From a bacterium UBP14_UBA6098 (lineage in GTDB: Bacteria; UBP14; UBA6098), in contig DIWU01000003.1 of the NCBI GenBank assembly GCA_002428525.1, positions 32,495 through 96,494 of the forward strand: 64,000 nt of DNA. Direction: 5' to 3'. The notes beneath the pieces are model-generated. The model saw nothing but the letters and a program-made list of their open reading frames with translations. It did no database searches and was not told the origin of the DNA. Both the position numbers and the translations under genes were made by a program. This document shows positions 35,657 through 44,900 of the stretch, piece by piece. How positions within the stretch are numbered: the stretch's first letter is position 1; the number at the start of each line of letters is the position of its first letter.

Positions 35657-38011
35657 ATGTCGAGGATTTATTTGCTCTTAGTGCTTTTAACGGCGATGGT
35701 TTGCGCTTTTGCGAACGACGCCGAGATATACAGCCTTGTTCGTGTGCCTTGGGGCTTCGAGGGCAAGGTTCCCTCGGAGATCACCTCGGCGAGGCCGGGG
35801 GTTTGGGCGGAATTCGCGATTCCGGAGGGTGACCTCGCCCTGCTTCGCGCGCGGGCGGTGCCCTTCGAGGTGAGGATTCCCGATATGGCCGGCTTCTACG
35901 CCTCGCGCCTCGACGACAGGCTCGATATGGGCGGCTGGCGCACCTACGAGATGATCTATGCCGCTCTCGATTCGCTTCACGCGGAGTTCCCCGAGTTCGT
36001 TTCGGAGCCGGAGTCCATCGGTGCCGGCTGGAACGGCTATATCATCAAGGCCGTCAAGATCTCGGATAATGTCTCTGTCGATGAGGGCGAGCCGGAGGTG
36101 CTTATCAACGGGGGAATCCACTCTCGCGAGGTGATAGCCCCCGAGATCGTGCTGACCTTCGCCCGCTGGCTTCTGGACTCGATGGCAACAAGCGAGGTCG
36201 CGCGGCATATCGTCGAGAAGCGCGAGACATGGATAGCACCGCTTCTGAACCCCGACGGCTATATGCAGAATCAAACCACGAACCCCACCGGCGGCGGGAT
36301 GTGGCGCAAGAACCGCAGAAACAACGGCGACGGGACTTGGGGCGTCGATCTGAACAGAAATTTCCCCTATATGTGGGGCAACGACGATATCGGTAGTTCG
36401 CCTTCGACTAATCAAGAGACCTATCGCGGGCCCTTCGAGGGAAGCGAGCCGGAGACTCAGGCGATTATGGAGTTTTACAATTCTCGCGAGTTCCGCTCTT
36501 CATTGAGTTTCCACAGCTATAGCAACTACTATCTTTTCCCGTGGGGATGGACCTACGACCTGCCCGAGCATAACGAGTGGTTCCTTCGCGTCGGTTTCCG
36601 ATACACCCGCGGAAACGGCTATCTTTACGGCCCCAGCGCGACAACTATTTATATCACAAACGGCGACGCCGACGATTGGGTTTACGGCGCAACCGACGAG
36701 CATCCGTGGGTCTTTGTCTGCACGCCTGAGGTCGGTGGGGATTCCGACGGCTTTTGGCCGCCGATATCGCGAAAAGCGCAACTTGTCTCGGAGAATATGC
36801 CCTCGTGTAAGGTCTGTTGTCAAATCGCAGGGGCGGCGCCCTTTATGACCGCGGCTTGGATTGACCCATTTTTCGGCGATTCGAGCGGTTACGCCGATCC
36901 CGGAGAGAGGTCGAGGATTCTGGTCGAGGTCGAGAATTTAGGCCGGGATCCTTCATGGTTTTACGCTAAGGCGATCGGCGCATCAGCTGGTGTGAGCTTC
37001 GTCAACGATTCAGCTTGGGGCGGAGAGATGGCCTCTGAGGGCTATGATACCTTGGCCTTCGTGTTCGAGATCGACGAAGCGGTTGTTTTCCCCGGCGATA
37101 ATATCAAGATAGTGTTCGAGATTCGCGACACCAGCGGCTATGTCGCCCTCGACTCGACGAGTTTCACGTGCGGAACACCGATGGTGCTTTCGGAATGGGA
37201 CTTCGAGACCTCGACCGCGGGGTTCACCGGGAGCGGCGATTGGGAATGGGGCATCCCGACCGGCGGACCGGACCGCGCCTTCTCGGGCTTCAAGCTCTGG
37301 GCGACTAAGCTCGGGGCGAATTATACAGACGACCGCCTCTCAGAGCTTCTTTTGCCCGCGGTCTCGATACCCGACAGCACGCATCGGCCGCGGCTTCAAT
37401 TCGCGCATTGGTTCAGCTTCGAGCCGCCGAGCGGAGGGGATATCTACGACGGCGGGACGGTTATGCTTTCGAGCGACGGCGGTGTTAATTGGCGAGTTAT
37501 TAGCCCGCTCGGCGGATACGATGGCGTCGCATACTCCTATAACGACTATGTCGGCGGCGATAGCGTATTCACCGGTTCGAGCGGCGGATGGCGCACCGAG
37601 ACCTTCGAGCTGGAGCCATATTCGGGGACGAATGTGCTCGTGAAGCTGGTTTTCGGGAGCGACCCCTATGTCAGCGCCGCGGGGTGGTTTGTCGATGATA
37701 TCCGCTTCGTTTATTACCTCGAGCCGGGGATGGCCGCGGGTTCGATACCCACGCCCTCCAGCATGAGATACAGTATTTTCCCGAACCCTTTCAATTCGGC
37801 CTGCCGTATCGAATTCGATTGCGATTTGCCGCGCGACGCGAGAATAGACATCTTCGATATTTCGGGGAAACTTGTGCGCGGCTTCGAGGGGAAGTCGGCG
37901 CTTTGGGACGGCAAGGACAACGAGGGCGACGATATTCCGACGGGTGTATATCTGGCGCGTTTTACCTCCGGAAACCGCGTCGGGCACGCTAAAGTGTCGA
38001 TTATAAAATGA
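35657..38011 (+). CDS. Secreted M14 zinc carboxypeptidase with T9SS-type C-terminal domain
   Basis: 784 residues. Signal peptide 1-19 (IYLLLVLLTAMVCAFA). The M14 catalytic domain has the zinc ligands H155 and E158 (GGIHSREV) and H286 (SFHSYSN), substrate contacts N233-R234 in DLNRNFPY, and the catalytic glutamate E358 in CTPEVGGDSDGFWPP. Then follow beta-sandwich segments (about 385-700), including a FETSTAGFTGSGDWEWG jelly-roll-like region. The end has PNPFNSACRIEF, DISGKLVRGF, ALWDGKDNEGDDIPTGVYLARF, a T9SS/FlgD-like domain. It should trim peptides outside the cell. It starts 9 nt after lon and overlaps the ArsR gene by 4 nt. Confidence 0.92.
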   Translation: MSRIYLLLVLLTAMVCAFANDAEIYSLVRVPWGFEGKVPSEITSARPGVWAEFAIPEGDLALLRARAVPFEVRIPDMAGFYASRLDDRLDMGGWRTYEMIYAALDSLHAEFPEFVSEPESIGAGWNGYIIKAVKISDNVSVDEGEPEVLINGGIHSREVIAPEIVLTFARWLLDSMATSEVARHIVEKRETWIAPLLNPDGYMQNQTTNPTGGGMWRKNRRNNGDGTWGVDLNRNFPYMWGNDDIGSSPSTNQETYRGPFEGSEPETQAIMEFYNSREFRSSLSFHSYSNYYLFPWGWTYDLPEHNEWFLRVGFRYTRGNGYLYGPSATTIYITNGDADDWVYGATDEHPWVFVCTPEVGGDSDGFWPPISRKAQLVSENMPSCKVCCQIAGAAPFMTAAWIDPFFGDSSGYADPGERSRILVEVENLGRDPSWFYAKAIGASAGVSFVNDSAWGGEMASEGYDTLAFVFEIDEAVVFPGDNIKIVFEIRDTSGYVALDSTSFTCGTPMVLSEWDFETSTAGFTGSGDWEWGIPTGGPDRAFSGFKLWATKLGANYTDDRLSELLLPAVSIPDSTHRPRLQFAHWFSFEPPSGGDIYDGGTVMLSSDGGVNWRVISPLGGYDGVAYSYNDYVGGDSVFTGSSGGWRTETFELEPYSGTNVLVKLVFGSDPYVSAAGWFVDDIRFVYYLEPGMAAGSIPTPSSMRYSIFPNPFNSACRIEFDCDLPRDARIDIFDISGKLVRGFEGKSALWDGKDNEGDDIPTGVYLARFTSGNRVGHAKVSIIK

Positions 38012-38310
38012 GCGGGCTTTCGAGAGACGATGTTGACCGGCTCGCGGGGATTCTCCGAGTTCTCGGGCATCCGGACAGGCTTCGAATACTTGCCTGTTTG
38101 CTCAACGAGGGGTGCTTCGTGAAGGATTTGGCCTCGCGGCTCGAGCTTCCGCAATCGACTGTCTCGCAACACCTTAGGGTGATGACCGACAGGGGGATTT
38201 TAATCAGTGTGCGCGAAGGAGTCAAGGTTTGCTACTACCCGGAGGACTCCTTCGCGAAGGATATCGCAAGGCTCGTGTTGCCGCTTTGTGCCAATGGTCG
38301 CGGCAATTAG
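38008..38310 (+). CDS. ArsR-family winged-helix transcriptional regulator
   Basis: 100 residues. The pattern LAGILRVLGHPDRLRILACLL...VKDLASRLELPQSTVSQHLRVMTDRGIL is the ArsR/SmtB winged helix. The classic CxC metal site in the recognition helix region is absent; only a lone Cys (NEGCFVKD) is near, so a metal-sensing role is not shown. It overlaps the carboxypeptidase stop in ATGA and ends a co-directional run. It may control that gene or the following pgpH unit, by position only. Confidence 0.88.
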   Translation: MSGLSRDDVDRLAGILRVLGHPDRLRILACLLNEGCFVKDLASRLELPQSTVSQHLRVMTDRGILISVREGVKVCYYPEDSFAKDIARLVLPLCANGRGN

Positions 38311-38319
38311 AAAAAAGTG

Positions 38320-38348
38320 TTGCTTTCGGTCGAACGAATTTATATTTT
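38320..38348 (+). promoter_or_regulatory. Candidate promoter of the pgpH operon
   Basis: TTGCTT (38320-38325), 17-nt spacer, TATTTT (38343-38348), about 50 nt before the TTG start. The downstream block GAATATTAATCGG (38350-38362) resembles one before the ALDH gene. Confidence 0.45.
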
Positions 38349-38398
38349 TGAATATTAATCGGTCGATATATAGTTTAAGTTTTCGGTGAAGATTTAAC

Positions 38399-40663
38399 TT
38401 GGATAATCAGCCCTCCGACAACGACGATAACCGACACGAATCGCGTGCTCGAATGAGCGGCCGCGCGATTCGGCTCCACGATTTTTACCTTTCGCATCGG
38501 GTCTATATCCTTTTAGCGATAACCGCGCTTTTCACGGTGCCGTTCTTCATTCCCTTCGGCGGAGTCGAATCGGACATCCCCGCCGTCGGCGATATTAGCA
38601 CTAAAGAGGTTATCGCGCCCTTCAACTTCCCGATTATAAAAACCGACGACGAGTTCGAGCGCGAGCGGCAAGTCGCGCGGCAGAATGTGCCATTCGTTTT
38701 GGACTACGTTGACGGTGTGGCCTCGGGCGCGAGGTCGGAGTTCGAGGCGACATGGAATGCCGTGATAAAGCTCAGCGAGAACCGCGGGCTTTCAGCCACC
38801 GCGAAGGTCGATTCGATAAAGGGGCGTTTTCCGGGAATCTCGGTCGAATCGGCGCGAACCCTCGCAGAATTGAGGCGGCCCTCCGATGTCCGAACGGCGG
38901 TTAATGAACTTCTGCAAGAGGCATACGTAGAGGGGATTTTCAGCTGGAAAAGCCTCGCGAAGGGGGACACCGCCCAGCTTTTCAGTATTCGCAAGAAACA
39001 AACCGAACAGATAGTCCCCTCCGAGAGAGTGCCGACGGTCGAAACCGCGATTAAACAGCTCGAAGAAAAGGCCTTGGCGAGATACACAAGCTACCCGAAT
39101 AAGGGGCGGCTCGTGTTCGAGCTTGCAAGCTCTTTTCTGAGGCCGAACCTTATCCCCGACACAGAACTCACGGAGCGCAACCGGCAGAAGGCCCTCGACG
39201 GAGTCAAGCGCGAGCGGGGCATTGTTCTCAAGGATCAGCGCATCGTTGACGCACACGAGCGAGTTTCCGAGGAGATACACCAGAAACTTGTTTCTCTGGC
39301 TATAGCCAAATCCGGGAAATACTCGAGCAGGCCGGCGGTTTTCAGCGCTTTGACAGTCTTGGCGCGTTTTCTACTCGCGCTTTTAGTGCTTTGGATTTTC
39401 GCGAAGTATCTCCAAATTCGCTCCAAGGCTATATGGCAGAATCCGCAAAGGCTTGGGATCGTCCTTTTTGCAATATGGCTACCGTGTCTTTTCGCCTTTA
39501 TTATAAGGGCGGTAGGTTGGCCTGATTTCCTGACACCCATTGCCTTCTCGGCCTCGCTGATAGCGGTTTTATTTGGCCTCGAACCGGCGATCGCGGTTGT
39601 TTTCGCCTGTTCCGCAATTGTCTCGTTGACGAGTATGAATCCCCATAATCTGCTGATCACGCTTTTAGTCGAGGGGATAATCTGCGCGTTGTTCTTCGCC
39701 CGGGTTCAGATCCGCCGCGAGAGTATCACTGCAATAGCTTATACCTCCGCCGCGGCGCTTATTACGGTTTTTGTGCTCGATTTCATCTCCTTGACCGAAT
39801 ATGGAACTCTCGGGCTTCGCGCGCTCACCGTCCTTGCGGCGAGTGTTTTCGGGCCGCTTTTGGCACTGGGGCTTTTGCCCTTTTTCGAGAAGCTTTCGAA
39901 GATCGTCACCGATTTCACGCTCGTCGATTACGCCAACACGAACGCGCAAATCCTACAACAGCTTGCTATCGAGGCACCGGGGACATTCCACCACAGCATT
40001 GTTGTTAGCAATATGGCCGAAACCGCCGCGGAGGCGATCGGCGCGGACACTCTTTTATCCAAGGCCGGCGCGCTTTACCACGATATAGGAAAGCTCTCGC
40101 AACCGTATTATTTCTCGGAGAATCTCACCGAGGACAACCCCCATGAACGACTCAGCCCGAGAGTGAGTTTCACCGTGCTTTCCGGCCATGTGCAAGAGGG
40201 CATTAGGATGGCCGAAAAGAACGGTATTCCGAAACCGGTGGTCGATATTATTCAACAGCACCACGGCGACGGAGTGATGAAGTTCTTCTACGAGAAGGCC
40301 TTAGATGCCAAAGAGCCGGTGACCGAGGAGGACTTCCGGTATCCCGGGCCGAAGCCTCGATCGAAGGAAGCGGCTATTGTGATGCTGGCGGACACTGTCG
40401 AGGCAACGGTCAGGTCGATGGGCGAGCTTGAAAAGAAGGAGCTTTACCCGATAATCAAGAGCACTATCGAGGATAAGTTCACCTCGGGTCAGCTTTCCGA
40501 TTGCGATTTAACAACGAGGGATTTAAGCCTCATCACCGAGGCCTTCGTCAAGATATTAGAGGGCGTATTACACCGAAGGCCGAGGCTCAAGCTTAAGGAA
40601 GGCGCTTCACCCTCACAGAAAGACAGCGTGGAGGGACTTCACCCCCCGCAAAACACGAACTAA
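38399..40663 (+). CDS. pgpH: PgpH-type 7TMR-HD phosphohydrolase (c-di-AMP phosphodiesterase family)
   Basis: 754 residues. A first membrane helix near 35-55 is followed by an extracytoplasmic 7TMR-HDED domain (about 60-300), a bundle of membrane helices (about 315-490), and a cytoplasmic HD domain with H-D-I-G (GALYHDIGKLSQPYYF), FHHSIVV, IIQQHHGDG and ADTVEA. Family members such as Listeria PgpH hydrolyse the second messenger c-di-AMP. The start taken is a TTG with GGTGA upstream; an ATG at residue 19 is an alternative. In many bacteria pgpH is followed by ybeY; here a CBS/CorC gene follows directly. Confidence 0.9.
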   Translation: MDNQPSDNDDNRHESRARMSGRAIRLHDFYLSHRVYILLAITALFTVPFFIPFGGVESDIPAVGDISTKEVIAPFNFPIIKTDDEFERERQVARQNVPFVLDYVDGVASGARSEFEATWNAVIKLSENRGLSATAKVDSIKGRFPGISVESARTLAELRRPSDVRTAVNELLQEAYVEGIFSWKSLAKGDTAQLFSIRKKQTEQIVPSERVPTVETAIKQLEEKALARYTSYPNKGRLVFELASSFLRPNLIPDTELTERNRQKALDGVKRERGIVLKDQRIVDAHERVSEEIHQKLVSLAIAKSGKYSSRPAVFSALTVLARFLLALLVLWIFAKYLQIRSKAIWQNPQRLGIVLFAIWLPCLFAFIIRAVGWPDFLTPIAFSASLIAVLFGLEPAIAVVFACSAIVSLTSMNPHNLLITLLVEGIICALFFARVQIRRESITAIAYTSAAALITVFVLDFISLTEYGTLGLRALTVLAASVFGPLLALGLLPFFEKLSKIVTDFTLVDYANTNAQILQQLAIEAPGTFHHSIVVSNMAETAAEAIGADTLLSKAGALYHDIGKLSQPYYFSENLTEDNPHERLSPRVSFTVLSGHVQEGIRMAEKNGIPKPVVDIIQQHHGDGVMKFFYEKALDAKEPVTEEDFRYPGPKPRSKEAAIVMLADTVEATVRSMGELEKKELYPIIKSTIEDKFTSGQLSDCDLTTRDLSLITEAFVKILEGVLHRRPRLKLKEGASPSQKDSVEGLHPPQNTN

Positions 40664-40684
40664 GGAGGATTTCCCCCTCAAGGG

Positions 40685-41944
40685 ATGCCGATGATAGCTA
40701 TATTGTTATTGTTATTGGCTTGGGGTTTGATCATTGTGTTTATATATGCTGTTTCAACGGCCGAGAACGCCGCCTTTTCTCTGTCCGCGGACGATATTCG
40801 TTCGCTCGCGACCAAGGACGAGTCCGGTGCGAGATGGCTTTCGGAGCACCTCAAGAAACCTCGGGAATTTATACAGTTTTTCGTGATACTCAAGACCTTT
40901 CTTGCGGCATGCCTTTTCACCTCGGGAGTTTTCTTTTATATACTAACCCCGAATTGGTTAACCGTAGCGGTTTGCGGGGTTTTGGTTTGGATAGTTCTGA
41001 TTATGTTCGCAAACGCATTCCCCGGCAAGGCGATCCGCGGCGATCGGATAAGAAAGGCCCTGCAGTGGTTGCCGTTTGTGCAGTTCTTGGGATTCATCCT
41101 GACGCCTTTGGTTTTGCTTTGGAGGTCTTTGCTCCGTGTTCTGGTTCCGGAGGGCGGGATCGGCGGGCCGTTGGCCATCGAGCGCGTGCTCGACGAGCTT
41201 ATGCCCGAGGGAGAGGTTTTTTCCTCTTTGGAAACCGACGAGAAGGAGATGATCCGCCATGTCGTCGAGTTCAAGAACACGACGGTGCGTGAGATTATGG
41301 TCCCGCGGATCGATATGGTCTGTATTCCGGCCGATGCGACACCGCGCGAGGCCGTGAAGGTTATCACCGACGCCGGCCATACGAGAGTCCCGATCTATGA
41401 GACCCGCATCGACAATGTCGTCGGAGTGCTATACGCGAAGGACCTCCTGCTCGCGATCAGCTCGGACAAAGAGGTGAAGAGCCTTGTCGATATCGCCCGC
41501 GAACCGCATTTTGTCCCCGAATCCAAGCTCGTGAACGACCTGCTTCGCGAGCTGAAACGCACGAGAATCCATATGGCGATCATCGTCGATGAATACGGTG
41601 GCACTGCGGGGCTTGTGACGCTCGAGGATTTGATCGAGGAGATCATCGGCGAGATTCAGGATGAGTATGATTTCGAGGAGGTTTCGATAAGAAAGCTCTC
41701 GGATAATGTATATAATGTCGAGGCTAAGGTGCCGATCGACGAGGTCAACGAGCAACTTGGAATCGAGCTTCCCGAGGACGAATCGGAGACGCTGGGAGGC
41801 TTCATTTATAGTCTCGCGGGCGCGATCCCTAACGCCGGAGACCGCTTCGAGTTCGAGAATCTGTTGTTTGTTGTCGAGTCGGTTTCCGGCCAGAGACTTA
41901 AAAATGTGAAAATAATCATCAGGAAAAACAATGAAGAGAATTAG
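40685..41944 (+). CDS. CNNM/CorC-HlyC membrane protein with CBS pair
   Basis: 419 residues in the usual order: CNNM (DUF21) membrane domain with about four hydrophobic segments (1-150), then a CBS pair (VREIMVPRIDMVCIPAD ... HTRVPIYE ... GVLYAKDLL ... MAIIVDEYGGTAGLVTLEDLIEEIIGEI), then a CorC_HlyC domain (about 335-415). Homologues are linked to magnesium or cobalt transport or efflux. AAGGAGG lies 16 nt before the first ATG and 22 nt before the second (ATGCCGATG), so the start is slightly uncertain. It overlaps the C25-like gene by 14 bp and lies 21 nt after pgpH. Confidence 0.9.
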   Translation: MPMIAILLLLLAWGLIIVFIYAVSTAENAAFSLSADDIRSLATKDESGARWLSEHLKKPREFIQFFVILKTFLAACLFTSGVFFYILTPNWLTVAVCGVLVWIVLIMFANAFPGKAIRGDRIRKALQWLPFVQFLGFILTPLVLLWRSLLRVLVPEGGIGGPLAIERVLDELMPEGEVFSSLETDEKEMIRHVVEFKNTTVREIMVPRIDMVCIPADATPREAVKVITDAGHTRVPIYETRIDNVVGVLYAKDLLLAISSDKEVKSLVDIAREPHFVPESKLVNDLLRELKRTRIHMAIIVDEYGGTAGLVTLEDLIEEIIGEIQDEYDFEEVSIRKLSDNVYNVEAKVPIDEVNEQLGIELPEDESETLGGFIYSLAGAIPNAGDRFEFENLLFVVESVSGQRLKNVKIIIRKNNEEN

Positions 41945-44900
41945 TTGTTTTCGGTGTAATTGCTTGGGGCTATTGATGTTATCGTTAGCCGTCGTCGAGT
42001 TCACAGCCGCGGAACTTAGACCGATCGAGGTCACCGCCGGAGGGTTTTCGGCTATCTACTCCTCCGATGGCTTCACTATCGATGAACTCGGTGAATACTC
42101 GACAATCGGGATCGAGAGCGCCGGTCTTCTGTCCCGGCCGGGGGATCCGGAACTGCCGCTTTTCAGCGAGTATATATTGCTCTCGGGCGGAAGGCCCTCT
42201 ATCGAATGGGAGATCAGCTCCGCTGAAACTATTTTTTCGCCTCCGCCGGCTCCGGCGCAATATCCGCTTTTCGAGAGCGGTGCGGCGGGAGGCCCTCAGG
42301 TTGGCGAATCGGGTGTTTACCGCTCGGGCGCTATTTGGCCTGCGGGTTTTGCGGGAATCGAGGCCCTCGGAAGCGCTCGCGGTGTGCCCTTAGGACAGAT
42401 GACTATTTTCCCTGTGCGCTACGATTTTTCACTGAGCGCTTATATTATTGTCAAAAGGGCGAGGATATCCGTCGATTTGGGCGGCGCGGTCGAGCTTCCC
42501 GAGGAGCGGCTTCAGAGCGCGCCCTTCATGGCGATGCTCTCCGAGATCGCCTTCAACGGAAACGCACTGCCGACGCCGCTCGCGGGCGATCCGGGTGAGT
42601 ATCTCGTTATCTGCCCGGACAACTGCTGGAGCGCGGTGGGCGATTTCGCCGCGCATAAGGAATCGCGCGGGCACAAGGTAGTTTCGGTGCGCCTTTCCTC
42701 TCTCGGTGTGCCGGCGTCTGTATCGGCTATTAAAAATTTCATCAAAACACAATACGATACGCTCAATCCCGCGCCGACCTTCGTCGTTTTGGTGGGCGAT
42801 ATCGAGATGGACGACGGCACTGTCGTCCCGCAACACGGTTACACCTTCTACAACTCCGACCATAGCTACTCCCTCACCGACGGCGACGACTTCTTCAGCG
42901 ATGTTTTCTTGGGGCGGATTTCAGTCGAAAACCTCTCGGAGTTCCGCGTGACGATAGAGAAAATTAAGCGCTTCGAGAATAGCCCCACGGCCTCGGGAGC
43001 AGATTGGATGCAGAGGGCGATGGTCGTTTCGACCTACGACCATGCTGTCACGCCGGTCTGGAATGTGCTTTGGATAAGGGAACTCCTTATGGCGCATGGA
43101 TTTACACAGGTCGATACCTTCTTCGAGCGGGGAAGCTCGATCCCTCCGGCCTCGGATATCTCCGCGAAGATCAATGCAGGCCTTTCCTATATTGACTATC
43201 GCGGATGGGCGGGTTCGGACGGCTGGTGGGAGCCGGCCTATACACGCTACGATGTGCTTGCCCTCACAAATTCGACCTATCCGGTAGTGACGAGTATAGT
43301 CTGCGGCACCGGCGACTTCGGCTCGACCTTCACCGATCCCTGCTTCGGCGAGGCATGGATCCGCGCAGGCAGTGTGACAAACCCGCGCGGCGGCGTCGGT
43401 TTCTTCGGGACATCGGATCATGCCAGCCATACCCGCTACAACAACCCGATCAACAGCGGCTTCTATATCGCGCTTTTTGACCTCGATCTTCCGCATTTTG
43501 GGCAATGCGTTTGGGTTGGGGAGTCCGAATGTCTCCGCCTGCATCCCTTCGAGCTGACGCAGGTCGAGCAGTATTTCATGACCTACGAGATTTTAGGCGA
43601 TCCGGGCTTGATGATGTATCACGGCGGCACGCCGGAGCTGGTTGTGAACCACGGCGCAGTGGGGCTCGGCGCTTCGGTCGAGGTGGAGGTCACCTCGGAC
43701 GGCGCGGCCTATCCGGGAGCGCTGGTTTGTCTGTATCGCGCCGGCACCGGCGAAAAGACGTTGGCCTACACCGATTTCACCGGAAATGCGGAGCTTATCG
43801 TCCCCGGCGGCGGCTCGGGAACTGTGCGCTTGACCGTGGTTTCGCCGTTTCATATCACCTACACCGAGGACTTCACGCTTTCCGGCGCGCCTAATTTCGC
43901 AATTGCGAGCGTGAGCTTCGACGATGCTTCCGGCGACGGCGACGGCAGAATCGACCCGGGCGAATCGGGGCGTCTGGAGATCGAGCTTCGCAACAACGGC
44001 CCACTTGCGACGCATGTTGAAACATATCTCTGGTGCGAACACGAGGGCGTCTCGGTCGAGGCGAATTTCGACTCGCTCTGGCGGGTTTGGGGCGGCGAGG
44101 TCAGGACTGTCGCGTTCGATATCTCGGCGAGCGGTCTCGCCTCCGGCGGCGGCCCGGCGCGAATGAACCTCCTTTGCGACACCCGCGACGGCTCGATCCT
44201 CCTCCCCTTCGCGCTGGAGCTTGAAACCTCGAGCTTTTACTTGGATTCGATCATCTTCGACGATTTGGCCTCCGGCGACGGCGACGGCCTCTTGGAGCCG
44301 GGGGAAACCGCGTCGGCGCGGCTCGTCGTTCGGCACAGCGGTTCGGTCGATCCCTCGCCGCTGGAATTCGCGGTGTATTCCTCCTCCGGTTGGGTCGATG
44401 TCCTCGCTGAATCGGTGGTTGTAAGTGCCATTGCAGGTGGAGTGGGGCAATCGGCCCCCTTCACAATCTCCGCCTCCGCGGACGCCTTCGAGGGGATGCC
44501 GATTATTCTCCATGTCTTCAGGCGCACCGCCTTAGATGAAGTCAAATTCGGCGAATACTCCTTGAATTTAGGCCTCGCGACAAGCTCCGACCCTACAGGC
44601 CCCGATGGTTGGGGCTATTTCGCCTATGACAACACGGACATAACCTCCGGTCATGCACCGACCTCGAGCTTCGAGGATATCTCGACAACCGGAACGGCCT
44701 ATCCGATCGGCGACGACGAGACCTTCGAGATCGCCCTGCCCTTCGATTTCGTCTTTTATGGCAGGCATTACGACACTTTGACGGTCTGCTCGAACGGCTG
44801 GGCGGCCCCGGGAAAACAACCATACTTTATGCTCGATTTCTATAACACGCCGATCCCCGGCCCGAACGGCCCGTGGGGAACACTCGCGCCATTTTGGGAC

